Notes: generated by a model from the letters alone, not told the origin. 64,000 nucleotides of DNA from Synchiropus splendidus (GCF_027744825.2 NC_071345.1:16772001-16836000); one strand, 5' to 3'. Counted from the stretch's first letter, positions 15,166 to 30,800 are shown. Translations and numbers: made by a program.

Positions 15166-18100
15166 AACCTTCACCTGTCCTAATGACACAAAATCAATCG
15201 CACAAAATGAACTGAGCAAACGCTGAGGGCGACATTGTTTTTTGGGGTGGGGGACAACATGAGCCTGTATTGCATGCATTTTTGGCGCTTGCTGTTGCTG
15301 CAGGTGCTTCTACTGAAAAAGATGCATTCAGAGAGAGCGGTGTCTTGAATAATTGAATGTAGGACCACCGCAGCGCAGCATGGGGGCCCTTTCTGCTGGG
15401 ACTTTATTGCTCCACGCAAAGACAAAAAAATAAATAAATAAATTGATTCAAGCTTTGTAGTTACTGAAAATTTAGCTGGGAGCATTGAATATATTTACCC
15501 ACTCCTCTCCTGTGTATACACACACAGACAGTCATGTTTTGTTTGACAGTCATTGTGTTGACTTTCATGATTTCCCCAGCCTCGTATCCGACACCTAACC
15601 ATCCAGAACAAATGGCTAACCTTAAAAATAAAACTTCCTGTTTTATTTGAAAGTTTAATCCTCAAATATGAAGCGTAACCTCGTGGGGACCAGCAAAATG
15701 TCCACACAAATGCATATGGTCCCCACAAGTGTGCTTCTTAGAATTGGTCCACACAAGTAAAGCTCTACAAGTACAGAGTTTGGAGTCATCTACGTGTGTT
15801 TTTTGGAGTGTGGGAGGAAAACCATCAGCACACACAGCTGCTGCCCTCATAGCACATACATTAATGTTATATGACACATAATAGTCTCATAAATACTAAG
15901 AATAAAGGGTAAAAATGACACCTTTCATCACAAGTAAGGTGTGATCTGCAACTTATTTTGATCCAAAACTTTTTCTGGCAGCAGAGACCGTCACTGGCTG
16001 TCCTTTAGGTGTTTGACAAGATTTATGTAAAGTGGAAAGAGGAAGGAAGCGAGACGACAAGAGTGTCCAACTTTTCATCACAGCCTGCTTCCGGAACGCG
16101 AGCCAGGAAAGTTTGCAGACTGAAATATAGCTGTATTACGGGACACGGATTTACAGGTTCAACAAAAGGAGCGGGACAACATTGCATCATTCGGGTCATT
16201 AATTTTTATTAGCTTTACTGGAAATCACTTTATTTGGCCTTTTATTGCCATTTCAACTTTCATGGATAAACACACACACACTTGTTGGCCAGCAGAGTGC
16301 TGTCATTTTTCAGTTTCAGGGAATAAAACAGTGAATTTCCCGCAAAGAGAGATGACTTTTTTTTTTTTTTTTTGAAGCACACAAATTTGGTTCCACCTCC
16401 CTCAGTCACACAAGGGTCGTGGTCTGGATGAGTTCATGGGTTTCAAAATGCATGTGCAGTACAGGGATGACTGTTAATGTATCTTCGTTGACCACTAACT
16501 GAACTATGCAGTCGTACTGACAGAAATGGGTCAATGTGTTGCAGGAGCAGTGGCTGTAGATCTCACTATAACTCTGAAAGTTCAGGCACAACCTGGAAAG
16601 AAGTCAGTTTGGCTGTTCATAATATTCTGTCACTGCCCAGGGTTTGTATTCATCCGCTTTCATGGTTATTTCTTCTCGTAGGAAAAGTGTGGTGTTGCTC
16701 ATCCACTACATAAAGTAGATTGGCTGTCGAAATACGCTGGGAGTTATTTGAAAAGTAAAAAAAAAAAAAGCTGTCTGCTTTTGACACAAATGGCTAGAGG
16801 AAATAGACCATAAAAAGTAACTCAGGAGACAGCATTTGGCAACTCTGAGACAATGCTGGTTGAATTCTGAATTACCACCCAGGGATTCAGACTGTCTGCC
16901 AGATCAGAGGGTACCAGACAAGATGGCCGGCAAAATGCCAGCACTCTGAAATGAGCCAGCTGTGGACACGACCATCAGTAACAAAAGAGAAAAAAGGTGA
17001 AGAAGAGGTGAAGCGGAAGACAAACGTGAAGAAAAGTGTTCCCCTTCTTGAATGGACTATGGATGAGGACGCAGAAAAACGAGGCTGAATACCTCAGAGT
17101 AACACAGACTGGGGCAAGGTCGGGTCCATAGGCCACGCTGCTTGTGTTTGTGTGGCCCTCACTGAAGTCATAGGAAGACTACAACACAAATTGTACATAT
17201 TCAATTCCAAAACTCATGGTTATGAATTGAGGTCTTTATCCCCCCCCACATCAACTATTTTATCAACATGTTTTACCTCTCCCAAGGTTATTTATACTGC
17301 AGTCATCCTGAAATGTTCCATTAAATCAGCTTCTTTTGATACTCATTTTTGCAACATTTCTTGTTGCTTAAAATGAATGTACGACATAATGAAAAAGGTG
17401 ACGTTCACCACTTAAAAATATATTCAAATAACTTTCATTTATAGTAAGAAGCTTTAATCAAATGACATTTCATGCATATAATATCATGATGCGATCATTC
17501 GTTTCTCCTCATTTTAGAGAATTTTATTAAAATTAAGTTAAATTTTAGCCAGTTTTTCATTTTTCATCGGTGGCCCTATAGGGCATTTAATTGCCCACCA
17601 GTGGTGCGAAAGGGTGAAAGTTCACGAGGCAAACAAGTGATAAATCTATAGGCAGGAAGTTTTTTGAATAATTCAACGTACTAGTCTGAGAACAATCAAC
17701 AGTCTGGCTTGCAAAGCGGTGAATATTATGAGATTGATTTGTCACTCTGCTCCTTGAAATGGAGTTATTTGAATGTTGAAATGTGGCACTGAAAAAAAAA
17801 CCTCTTTGACATTTCCGTCTCTCAATCAATCCGCGCCACTCCACCAATCCACACGAAGGAAGCAAAATGCAGAAAAATGGGATCAGCAGATCACCGCGTA
17901 ATAACCAAATAAAATGAAACCGGCAGACTGTGGCAGAAAAGACGGCGGCTGAGGTGAGGAAAAGCTGGAGAATAAAAAACAGTCACAGGAAATAAAGGCG
18001 TTAAAGACAACTGGAAAACAACTGCAGTCCTCGGGCGCTCGGTTCCTCCATTATTGACCATAAAACAAAAAAGAAGCGTCCCTGTGGGTTGCTGTGACGC

Positions 18101-19529
18101 TAGTGATGATTAAAGACGCCTCCGAGGGTTTGAGAGGAATGTTTTTCAGAAGCAAATCTGATAAATAACAGCGACCATTGAGAGCTTTTTAAACCCCAAA
18201 AAATCGATCGTAATCCACGCAGGGCTGCGATCGCCAGTCCCAAACTTTGGCTCATCACTTCCACAACGCCGGGGAAGTAAATAAAAGTGTTTCTCAGCCC
18301 TAAGCTGTTTACTGCGGAGTAAAAGGCATCTCCTTAATGATGGCTGACTCATGTTGATGTATGTTGAGAATCAGGCCACACCGAGGCAGACACCAAGGAC
18401 ACGCAGCGCCACAACATGAGAATAATTAACGCTTGTGCTCTCAAATTCCCATGATCTGAATGCAAAGACAGCCCAGGTTCATGCATGATTTATGAGACTT
18501 AAAGGGTAGCCTACATAGAATTTAATGACCTGACATTCTTTGTTCATCTCCCCGAGAATGCGTCAACACCTTTTCCCTCAGACCGCATTCACATCTGTCA
18601 GCGCTGAAGTTGCTCATACATCAAGCTAAATTATTTTCGAAGTGAAGTGGCCCATGCAATTAATTTTTTTTTTCACCCCGCGTGTCTTTGGGATTCGTTC
18701 CTTCACTGAAAAAAAAAACATCAAAATCCAGCCTTCACTGGGAAATGAGTCCACAGGAAGACAGGTCGTGCTTTTTACTGAGCAGTCTTTTATGAGCCGA
18801 GCTCTGACTTACAGGAAATGGAAATAAGTCATCAATACCACATTGTGCTTTCTGCATGCAATCACAAACAATATTGTGGCATAACTAACTCCAAATTTCC
18901 CAAGAGTGTGTGTGATCATCTGTCTAGGAGTACAGCGTTCTCAAGAACGCTGAGAAAACTGAGAAATAATGAATGAAGATTTGATCATTTATTCAAGTGG
19001 ATGTCATTTGATTTCCCCACATTCACAAAATATGCACAAACACTGGCGATATCAAGAGACGGGGATATGATGCGTCATCATTCTGCTGTATCAAATGTCA
19101 ATATTTCCCTAAATTTTCTGATGCTGAGAAGACTTGATGTTTAAATTTAAGATGTCCAGCTCTTCCAACTGGTGGCGGATTTACAAAGATTTTGTTTTGC
19201 GGCCCAGTGGGCCATTTCTTATTCCCAGCAGAAATGTCAACAAAATAAGTTATCTGAACTTAAAACGCATTTTCGGAATCGTTTCATTGGATATAAAGTT
19301 AAGCTATATAAACTTATATGAAGCTTTCTGTGGCATATGCTGATGCTGTGGGTCATCTGACTCTCCAACACATTAAAAAATAGGGGTTGGGTAAGAGCCA
19401 AGACATGGGGGGGTCATGCCTTATCAGCAAGAGCTTATGATAGGGCATCATCATCGTGACCCCAACCACCCTTGAGACCCAGAAGTTGCCATTTGAGGGC
19501 AAGCATTTAATTCAATTAAAACGCCCAAT
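15166..19529. other. Intergenic with an undefined fish-type repeat near 15670-15830
   Basis: Bases 15670-15740 contain CGTGGGGACCAGCAAAATGT and ATGGTCCCCACAAGTGTGC, a 'ggtccccaca' motif frequent in fish repeats, and 15797-15822 has TTTTTTGGAGTGTGGGAGGA, another common repeat motif. A homopolymer T tract lies at about 16357-16374. A small perfect hairpin is at 18934-18953 (CAGCGTTCT/AGAACGCTG). No gene recognised. Confidence 0.5.
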
Positions 19530-19982
19530 GGCCCATTTATTCTCAATGTTCCATACAGAGCTGGATACAGACGGAACCTTCTGTCCGTCATTTCCTCCGT
19601 ATTCCTTCACGTTTCCATGAAGCTTACGGATGCAAACCAAACGGACCAGTACAAATGGAAACCATGGGGGCAGTGTTCAGACAGAAAGAAGACATAACAA
19701 CGGTGGAAATTCTCCATCGTCCAGTCGCGATATATTTAACAGCCTTACTGACCACCACCTCCTACAACGCAACCTCTGTTTTCCTCATTTGTGCAGGATG
19801 TACACGATCAATACGACAGTCGCCATGTTTGTTGTGGAGTTTGTTATTGTTATAAACGTTTGACTCTGGCCTGCCCCTGGTGGATATATTGGTGAACAGC
19901 AATACCAGTGTAAAGAACAGTGGCGATAACATTTGAATCGGGCGGGTAAAATTTCATTCGTAAAGGCAGCATAAATGGGCCT
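19530..19982. mobile_element. Inverted-repeat element, PIF/Harbinger-like ends
   Basis: The element begins GGCCCATTTATTCTC and ends with the inverse GCATAAATGGGCC, giving an 11-bp perfect terminal inverted repeat about 450 bp apart. 'Ggcccatttat'-type ends resemble fish Harbinger MITEs. No clear 3-bp target duplication is visible, and the superfamily is a guess. Confidence 0.5.
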
Positions 19983-22255
19983 CAATGACTTCAGCTTCAA
20001 CACTGGACATAAAAAGTCCTCATGACTACCGTCTAATGTGCGACGCCTTACCAGCGTCTCACTGCCTCTGTGTGTCGCAGCAGCACAGCTAGTCAAATGG
20101 GGCGTCTATAATGGATAACCACTTGCCGAGAAAGATACTCTGCTTTTAAAAGCTCACGTCGAGACCAGAAAAAGCCGCTGTGTGCCTGGTTTGCCTCTGG
20201 CTTGGGCCACTCCTGAAGTTCTGAAACAAGCACTTAGTGGGCAGAATTATTAAGTTTAGCATAAGGTTTGCGTGTGCAAGGTTGCTACCTGTATTTAGAA
20301 ATGTGCATCTAGGGTGAACAACAGTTTACACCTGACTTATGAAGACTGTTTGTAGTTGTGGCCATTAGAATCAGAGATATTGCGTTTCATTGTTTTGGTG
20401 AATGTGTTAAAACAAAAGGCCAAGAGGCCACAAGGAACCATGGACTTGGTTCTTGAGTTAGGAAGGTTACAGTCATAAATAATAAGCCTCATGCGTGGTC
20501 AGCTGAATCACTTGACATTAATAACCAGGCAGTCATTCATCCATCCTCACTATAAAATTTATAGCTGGAAAAAATGTATCAACACAAACGCACAGAGATT
20601 TCCAGCGCTTTATTATGCACAACGGAGACGCACAGTTTCAACACTGGTACGTACGTATTCATTGTACTCTTCAAAGCACTGACATAAACACAATTTTATC
20701 ATACTGAAAGAAGCACACGGTGGCACACTGTATTTATATGCCCTTTAGTGTTTTTAAGTTAATATGGAATGCTAATAAGGAATTTGCCTGGGGGATATTT
20801 TATGCAAGATTATAAATTCTTAATCCGACCCAGAACAGGAAAACCTTTCAGAGGGTCCCTTGAAGCAGTAATTACGAACTGGTTCAGCCGTTTTCGGTAC
20901 CAACAGTCTGTGTCAACGACCAATGGGTCATTTCATACTACATTTTAGACGCCTTTGTCTTTTGGAGTTTTCTGTAGGTCTCAACACTTTGGTGGCTTCA
21001 GATGAAGTGATTTATCAAGACCCTTAAAGGTGCCTTCAGTTGGTTGGAGAAAGATGATTGTGATTCATGAACATTCCAATTCAGTTCAAGGATGGAACTG
21101 ACAGAAAACCAAAACTTGTTCAGAATATGTACAAACTACGATAAAAGGCATGTGTTTTGTGTATGTCTCTTGCTGCTTTTTGAAGTTCCCGCCGCCTCAG
21201 GTGCCTTCAAATCTAGAAAGAGGCTCTTCCAAATCCGTGAGGGGTTTTCTGGTTGAAGTGGCAGCAGAACCTCAAGGTGTGATGGGGGGGGGACATGTGA
21301 AGACACGCAAGGGAGGTGGATGCAGTCTGATGCAATTAAATGAAAAAATGAGGTTTTCAGGGGACGGTTTAACACTTCTGGCCTGGACTGGAAATAGCAT
21401 GCTGTGATTTCTGGGAAGTGGTGCCAACAGAAAACGTTCGTTCAGATGGCGGCAACACATTTCTGTGCAGGAATACCAAAACTCATCAGTAAACAAACTT
21501 AATTAGGCATTGAGGAGAGGCTCTCAAATCTATTTTTAAGGCAGTAAACACTTGGACTGAGGATTATAGGATTTCTTTTTACCACCAATTTATGGAACGG
21601 TCTCCATAAACAACAACTGACGCCTGGAAAAGTACAGGAAGGCCCTCTGTCTTGTATCAGTTTAGACAATGCAAATGCTTTCACGGCCACATACTGTATT
21701 CCATCATATATTCAAGGGTTTCTCACTGATGTCGTATGTTTGGGATAATGCACGTCCTCCACGCTTCAATAGGCAAACTAAGAAGATTATCTTCGCTTCA
21801 AATACAGCACCACAGGATTGGAATAATTGAGAAATTAATGTGTGTCGTAGATGTGTGATTGTGGTGCAGGCGGTTTTGTAAGCCACATTAAGTCAACAGC
21901 ACACAGCGCACTTACTACACATTGCACTCATAATTACTTTCCACGCTCTTTTTTTTATTCAATATCATTTTGAACCTGCTGCCTTTTTTTTTTTTGCTTA
22001 AATTTTCCTTTGAATTATATGATGTTGTTCCTCTGTTTCGTTGTTTGGGATTAACAACGTAAATCTATCTACAAGCACAACCATCAATCGCCAAGTTAAA
22101 GTACCTTCATTTCAGGCTTCTGTCCATTGAAAATTGAATTAAATGAAAAAATAAAAGTAGGGTAAAAAGGAAAGAGAACCAGCCTTTGATGTAGCCTCAA
22201 CTGTTGGTGCGCATTGTTGCAAGCTTACTTATTTGTTGACTTGTTTTTGCCAATT
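19983..22255. other. Intergenic, nothing recognised
   Basis: Short overlapping frames only. Bases 21130-21500 have opposing small frames on both strands without recognisable motifs. Confidence 0.5.
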
Positions 22256-22650
22256 ATTTACTCCCACCAAGGAGGTTGTTTACCCTGCGTTTATCCATTC
22301 ATCTGTTAACAAAACAACTCAAACCATGCATGGATTTCAGTGACTTTCATGGTGGGACAAGGAACAGATTACAGATCACCATCTGGTCCAGGAATGTGGT
22401 CCAGGATTACCATCTCATCCAGGCTTTTTTCAAGGGTTTGTCACTGGCTAACTGTGCTTCTACCGCGACACACAACATGAAATCAGTTTAACAACATCCA
22501 TGTGGCTTTGGTGTTCCGACACTAAGACTTATTAGCCTGCCAAGACTGAGCTTCACATGTAGGACAATAATATTGGGTGAAAACTGGGTGGACATGAGCT
22601 GCTTGACAGAGGTCTACACTCTCTGACTGCTATTCTCATTTATTTATTCC
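22256..22650 (+). repeat. Dispersed repeat, longest copy of the 'caccaaggagg' family
   Basis: The segment starts ACTCCCACCAAGGAGGTTGT, continues through 'gatttcagtgactttcatgg', 'acaaggaacagatt', 'accatctggtcc' and 'aggcttttttcaagggtttgtcac', and ends 'cagaggtctacactctctgactgc'. This order matches a very common fish interspersed repeat that ends in an 'aggtctgcgctctcngagtgc' motif. Diverged and non-coding. Confidence 0.55.
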
Positions 22651-24040
22651 AACAGTCATTCAGAGTCATGGGCTCCTCTGAACAGTAACGCTGAATCAGG
22701 ATTTTTTCAAATTTATTCCTGACTATTCTGATTCCCTTCTCCTTTTATTGACCTGAGTGATGTGGGAATTACAAACATTAACCAAGAAGTTTCTTAGAAT
22801 GCTGAATTATTTAAGACTATTTTCCCCAAAACTTCCACCTCGGCTCTCACTTGCATTGCTCCCATTAACACATGAGCACACATTACACACCACGCAGTCA
22901 TTTCTCACTCCCAAAAATAACCTCAACATCCGACAGAAAACGCACACTTAGAACAGCGGGTGGATGAAAACCAAAGGTGTTGAAATCACAGCTTCTCTCC
23001 AGACGGCGCACACAATTAGCTTTTATTCAGAAACCTTTCAAGCATTTTCCTTGCCTTATATTGCAGCAAATTGTTTCTGATTTGAACATTATTTATCCTG
23101 AGAGCTTTCCGTTGTGTTTGGATTTTCTTTAATCCCTTCTATTTCTTCCCATCTAATTCGACAAAGATGTGTACTTAGCTGATAAATAATGCATCTGTTG
23201 TGCCGCTTCTAATGTCAAACAATGTCATTCTAGTTAAATATTCTTGCTGACTTGTCAGGTCACACCGGGGGATTAACACTTATTTTTAGCACATCATAGC
23301 CAGAACAATCTCTACTCCTTAAATCTTTTTACGCAATTTTGTTCGCCACCAAATCCCCCCCGTAGTGTCAACTTGAACAGTTCCCAAAGGAAAGATACAT
23401 TTTGGAAATGTAATGAGTTTTTGAAGGCTGTCTGAGCGTATAATATATATGGGGCAGCTGTTTTACGAGTGATTAGGTGTTCCCAAGTCTCTCTTCTTGA
23501 GGTGGAGAAATGACAAAATGAATGGAGGACAGCCAGGGAGATTGTGCAGCAGCCTTAGCTGCGATGAGCGATATATAACTCCATCTATACGATTTGTCCA
23601 AAGTGGCTGACCTCTTTTCCTTGCCGTCACATTGAAAATAGTTCTCCAGTCACAGATTTCTCGACGAGAGACGAAGAGTCGGATTTTCAGATTTCCAGGA
23701 ATTATTGGATTTGTCGCTGGTCGTAATAGCCCCTGTAATGAGTGAGGAAGTAGTGGTATCACAGTGAGTCACAAATGGATGAGTTCAGGGACACCCTTTA
23801 ATCCAACTGCTTCTAGCCTGGAATTCACAGGAAGGTTTTACTTTTAGCTCAGCACTATTCCGTGTGGTCACAAATGATTTTTGTGATGTTATCTTTCACA
23901 TTAACTCCTCATCTAAAGCATCATCTCAAGTCAAAAGCTTAGAACACATCACAAAACAGACATTAGCAGTTGATCATTTTTACAATTTCACTCCAAAATA
24001 TTTATATACATTCAAACGCTGACTCTGATGCCTTGGTAAC
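22651..24040. other. Intergenic, nothing recognised
   Basis: AT-rich; no coding or repeat structure seen. Confidence 0.5.
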
Positions 24041-24314
24041 TATACAAGTAACATCCGACTTCATAAGGTCATAAGTCAGATTGGACGTAAGGTGAATGCC
24101 ATTCAAAATAGCCGACACAACGGTTATAGGTGCAACTGTAGTGGTAGATCGCTGTGAGAGAGTGAGATGCTGGGATACTGTGCTGCCGTAACTGTCGGGC
24201 TGCTATGTGCTGCGGTGCCAGACGTTGAATAAAAAAAATAAGCATCTGCTGCCGTGGTCCTAAGTACGGGTGGACGTAAGTCGAGCAGGTCGTAAGTCGG
24301 ATGTTAGTTGTATA
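24041..24314. mobile_element. Inverted-repeat MITE, mariner/Tigger-like
   Basis: The left end reads TATACAAGTAACATCCGACT and the right end, reversed, TATACAACTAACATCCGACT, an inverted repeat with one mismatch in the first 20 bases. The similarity continues inward (AAGTCAGATTGGACGTAAG vs CTCGACTTACGTCC). The interior (about 200 bp) has no transposase. Ends inside TA context suggest Tc1/mariner (Tigger-like) mobilisation. Confidence 0.7.
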
Positions 24315-26225
24315 ACTGTAGTGGTCTGAGAGTATCAGATCAACTCAGAAAATCCTGGTCCGAGCACAAATTAAAAGGGTATTAGTCATAACTACGCTGT
24401 TACAACTGAAAATGCTTCATGAAATATTTATATTTGACACGATTACCATCCTCTGACCTAATACCACTGCAACATACAAGCACATTCACGCAGCTTATCT
24501 CGGCGCGGGACATCATAGCAAGAGAGGCAAGGAGACACGGTAGGAGGCCTGTCAGCACTTGTCACGTCCTGTCAAATTTCTCAGCAGCATCAAACTGACT
24601 TTGGCTCAGATGCATGAAGCTGGAGCTAGCAGCCTACCTCAGCACTGCACCGGAGTGGGACTGTCACCGGATATTACAGCACTTGAGCTATTTTCCCCTG
24701 CATCAGAAAGGATGAGGACAGCTTTCTTCCCGCTCCTTCCCTCATCCTCAGGGAGGCTCACTACTTCCTGAAATGTGCCGGTGCACGATTCCGCCGTTGG
24801 AAATATTGATATTAAAAATGAATGGGCCTTTGATAATCGACAAAAGTGCTCACAGATATGACCCAGCGGAAGTGACATAAAGCTCTTTAATGATCATCCG
24901 TTTGGCATATTTGAAAATGACTCTAAATAGGTGTGCAAGAGTTTGACATGATCTATAGGCGAGTACCATAACGTCAAGGGTTATGTCTTAACATCAGATC
25001 AATATGCGACACATGATTTGCACCATTTCCAGTAAGCACTTTTTTGACAAGTTCCCTTTTTTTAAAAGAAAGGGAAGCACATGTTTGTTTGAAAAATGAA
25101 CACAGCTTAGTCTTGGCTTTCGGCTCATTAACCACAGTCAATGTAACATTTGCAAGTTTTCCTTCAAGACTCAGCTGCTGTTGTGTGCGATGCTTTCAAA
25201 TGTCTGCCGCTGGAGTCTTTTCAGCATTCAGTGCAGGCTTCATCGTCAAGGTTCCTTTTCACATTCTTGATATACTAGAAACATCGCTTTTAATATTCTC
25301 ATTTTATCATTGTTGTCAACGGTAATGTTGCTCTGTAATTACTGGTGCCAAGCTCCAATGCATTATATTCGTTGTGACATGTCTTCGGAACTCTGGATTG
25401 ACTGACAGTTTCATTGAGATTGTTAGTTGTATTGAACATTTTCCAGCATCTGACTGTCATTTCTCTTTGATATTGTTTAGTGTGAGCTAGGGCTATTCAG
25501 AGGTTTCATAATAAATTTATTACGATTGAAAAATGATACCAGAATGATCACATTGAAGTTGAATCTGTCCCCATGATCTTCAACATCAGGGTGGAAGTGC
25601 TCCAGTGAAAAGCGAACCCTCTGATCATAAAGTGCACGGAGTATTTTTGTGCTTCTATCCTGAAGTTTTGTCTTTAAAATATAGATTTTCAGACCATCAA
25701 TGCAAGCTCATTCAGTCTCCATTACCATGTATGTTATGGTTATGACATCACATTTTATAATGCTGTGCACCTGGCATCGGTGCACTGAGAAATGTTCCCT
25801 GTGAAAACGGTTTATTTGCAATAAATCCGTGTTATTAGGTCTAAATAATTATTTTAATCTGTAATTAATAAATCGAATATAATCTCTTAAAGTCCCAAGT
25901 TTTTCTGTGGAATAAAGTATGAGCAGATTATTCACCGCAGTCTCTATCTTCCATGTGATGACATAGATACATAATAATGCTATTAAATGTTTTCTTTCAT
26001 GCCCCCATCAAAAAATAGAAATAAAAAAATAACTATCCAGTTATACAGACAAATTAAGAAAATAACAACATGGCTGCAAACGATCTGCGCTCCCAGTGTA
26101 AATGCGTTTCGAGAGGCGTGTTTGATGAACGTCTAACGCAGTAATAACATTTCTCAGCTGTACACGGTAATAGAGAAAGCATAACACTGGCATGTGTGAC
26201 TAGGTTGCACAACAAAATGAGCGTG
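24315..26225. other. Intergenic and probable tmem74 3' UTR
   Basis: Minus-strand poly(A) signal candidates (TTTATT on plus) are at 25811-25816, about 410 bases past the tmem74 stop, and at 25516-25521. I see no other gene or defined repeat here. Confidence 0.45.
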
Positions 26226-27065
<840 letters not shown>

Positions 27066-27543
27066 TCACCGGCTGGCACACGCTTCCTCCCGCGTCGGTT
27101 CTGCTCCCCAGCATCCCTGATCACACACACACACACGTCCCAAGTTAGACGCTGAATTCGAATGAGCCCGAGAAGCAAACACACACTTCACGCCACTGTG
27201 GGGGACGGATCCGAGCGCAAACCTCTACGGCCGAACAGCGTTTTAAAGTTGATGAGATCGATTTGGTGCCTGAAAGGCGCTTATTGGCCGCGATTAGCCA
27301 AATGCCATTTGGATCCAATTAGAGCTCAATCCGTGTGTAAACCGAGATTAAACTCCATCCCTCTGCTTTGGAACAGAGCAACCCAGATCGCATCGGAGTT
27401 TAAAACAATGCAAGCATTAATTTCCGGCAACGCCAAGCGCCAACACTCCCGCACACTTCCCCGCATGGGTGGATCAGTCACGCACGGTCCTCCCTTCTCA
27501 CTGAGATCTAATCCCTCATCCACTGGAGGGAAGGAAAACTCAC

Positions 27544-27720
27544 CTCGCTCCATCAGCATCCCCTCCGTCTTCTCCGCGCGGAAGCCATGGCAAGTGACTC
27601 CACATCACGGGAGTCACGTTCCTTATCAGTAAATGTGTTGTCGGCTCTTCTCTCCAGCTCGATGCTGCACTGCCGGGAGACCTCGGTTAGTCCCTCCCAC
27701 ACGGGGACGCAGCTGCCCGC
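27544..27720 (-). promoter_or_regulatory. tmem74: Probable non-coding first exon / promoter region of tmem74
   Basis: On the minus strand a strong splice donor GAG|GTGAGT sits at 27544/27543. It is preceded by CpG-containing sequence, as expected of a 5' UTR exon. A matching acceptor, GTGTGATCAG|GG, with a GT-rich tract and an upstream TCTAACT branch-like site, puts the coding exon start at about 27116. The transcription start is unknown, so the upstream limit is arbitrary. A two-exon layout with all coding sequence in the last exon agrees with mammalian TMEM74. Confidence 0.5.
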
Positions 27721-27861
27721 ACTGTGGCGCTGAAAGAAGCCGCTATCTGAGAGGCGATTGAGATCAGCGCACGCAGAAGAGATGAGGATTTGACGAGCCG
27801 TGGGAGACTTGCAGTCATTCAAACACAAGAAAACAGGTCGCAAAACAATATCATTGTCCAA

Positions 27862-30800
27862 CTAAGAGAGTAAAATCAAATCACAAATGTATTAGATGCA
27901 AGTCTGTAAAGTTTCTGTCTCCACTTCAAATTCCAGGTTCACGAATTAAAAATGTTTCCCCTCATGTAAATGCAGCAGAAGCCATGAATAAACCTCATCT
28001 AGCTGCCAGAAAGGAGGCATCTTCGACCCAGATTGTGACGGGACATTGCTGGTGAATACACAATATAGCGGCTCACCACTCCATCCTGATGCTTCCTGTG
28101 ATCCCTCCACTCTTTCAAATCCTCCACCTGACCTCATTTCCAAAGTGGAGTTTTGTCCTCCGACAGTTGAGCTCAGAGGTGCTGATTCTCACCTTTTTTT
28201 TTAAAGTTCTGTGTCCCATTTCCTCCATTGTTGGCTTCTTAAGTTGTCCTCTGTAAATCTGGGATGCGACTCTTAAGATATTTATATGGCGTGTCCTATT
28301 TCTTGTGCAGTCTTATTTACGAATCACTGTTGGCTCCAAATTTATCCGTCACTTTTTGACACATTTCACATGCACCCTTTGCAGTTCTGTCTCGCAGGAA
28401 TGGGGTCGAAACAGGAAGACGCCTGTGTTTCCAGCTGAGAACTACGCAAAAGATCATTGTAAAAGAACTACACGCCACATTGCGAAAAGGCTTGCTGACT
28501 CTAAATATCAACACTACGTGCAGGAGATAAATACACAGATATATTACTCCACAAATATCAATGATATATTGCTTTACAAGTCCAGGCACTGTTGGTATCT
28601 GAAACAACTGATATGGCTCAGAATTACACACTGCCATAAGATCATAACGTTGCGTGTTTTCGAGTCATCATATGCCTACTACAAATCCATGCACGTTATG
28701 AAAACGACAGCGTTAGACATCGTGCACCATCTGTTCTCTTGTGCTCTCCAGAAGATTACGGGTCACTGTGCCATTCTAATCCATTTTTAATCTAGAGATC
28801 AAACAGTTCATCTGGGTGGTGAGCTGCTGGAAATCTTACACACTTATCTGAGGGTTTCCTCAGTGTTGTCTCAGCCGGGATTTTCTTCTCTTTTCTTTTT
28901 TTTTTTTTTGCAAAAAGGGCTGTGGTCAGCAAATTTTAAAAGCGCGCTCTGGTGTCGGGAGTTGAAAATGCTTACGTCTACAAACAGGCAAAGTGATGCA
29001 CACGCGCTCAGGCATGGGCAATGTTTGGGTTTGGAGTCTAAATAGATTTTGAGGGCAAGTAGCAAAATATTCCCTCCTTCCCCGAGCTGTTGGCGCTTGT
29101 GAGTCGGCGCTGCTGAAGAGGCGTTTGTTACCAGCAGAGCTAAACCAGTGGAACGGAAAGTTGTTTACTGGAACTTGTTTGTTGGACAAATGTGTGTGTG
29201 TGCGCGTGTGTGTGTTGGATCCTGATCACACACTCACAGCAGGATAAGAAGAACTCCTGATACATTTCTTAATGCTGGTTCAAAGTGAACTCGCCATTTG
29301 CCCTTAGGCTCCGCAGGAGTGAGGAGGTCTTTCGAGTTTGGTGGCATCACACCGAAACACAGTCAGACCTCCAACTGAAGTGAAAAGGTTATGGTACTGG
29401 TGTCTTCACAGCTGAATCACTGTGGTGCCTCAGAAACCTGTTCAGACCTGACGATTATTGATTCCTCTTATGTCCAGCAGAAAATGGTGTTAGAATGTAT
29501 GACCTAGAGATGATGGAGGTCAAAGGTGCGTCCAAGGAAGTCCCTGTCGCTGATGTGGCAAAACTGTTGGTGGCTATTTTAAGTCAAATGAAACTTCCAC
29601 ATCACACCAAAATATTGCTGCGATATTTCATGGTGGTACTGATACTGTTTAGATCACACATTGTCTGCTACACATTTGTCTCTTTACACAGTAGAACACA
29701 TGTGGTGCCTAAGGTCTCCCAGTCGTTCTATATGGCTCGTAAGACCTAGAAATGTGCTCAAGTTCAAGCAAGCAGAGACAATGAAAACCATACCGACGTT
29801 GAACCCGGAAACTTCCAAAAACCAAAAGGTTGCTGCAGACAGAAGGGACCCTGCTGAAAGATGGGAAAGCAGATGTTGTTTAGAGAGATAGTTAATGCCA
29901 AAACAAGTTTACCCAGAATGAAAAGGGAAACTGATATTGTATTCAGTTAAGAAAGTTCCCCACATTGTATTTGAACTGCAACACAGTGTGTTTAAGATTT
30001 GGGCCCATTGGCTGATTGAGTTTGACGTGCCTGTCACAGACTGAAGCGGTACTGGCTGACTGTGGGACTCTGGTTTTGTTCCACCCCGGTGTTTGTTTGT
30101 TGCCTGACTCTTGACATGCTTCTGTGTATTCGGTGACAGTTTTGAGTACTGCTGTCAAACGTCTCTTTCCCGCTGTTGAGGATTTTTCAGAGTTGTAAAC
30201 TTAGCTCTCAAATACTTCTTTCTTCTAACACAAACTATGCCCACATGCAGGAGCAAACAGCTGAAGTCCCTGGTGCAGTAGATGCTTTCAAGAACTACAG
30301 CCTGTAAGTACTTCGCCAGCTCATTTAACATGCCTTTTTTTTTTTTGGTATAGCAGCATACGATCAAACCCGTAACACAACCTCCATGATTCAAGAATTG
30401 TGCTGGCAAATAGGAGTGAAATCCATGCCATGGGTTGAAAGCCTAACCATGTGGCCACCAGCAGCGTTCGCTTGGTCGTATTCCCGAACTAGTCAATCTT
30501 CACTCACTGTTTTCTGAGCAGAAGGGGAGTCAGGCGGAGGATGATGGGCTTCCTTATTGATAGATTGACTGAGCTCCCTCGAAGCCAGTCTGAAGGCAGG
30601 GGACCTCGATGCAGACAGCTGATGGAGGTGTCGAACTTCGTAACTCGACAGTCCACCTCGCCTGTAGCAGTGAGGCCCTCCTACCGAGCGAAGCCTTTCT
30701 GGGTTTGAAGTGAGGCTCGCAGTGACAGATTGTGTTTAGCATAGCAGGCTCCATTAATCGGTCAGACAGAGCTGAGCTCATAGTCACAACCCATAATTTA

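Noticed and set aside
28305..28790. 161-codon plus-strand frame
   Set aside because: Starts on TTG, AT-rich, no motif, splice context or recognisable family.
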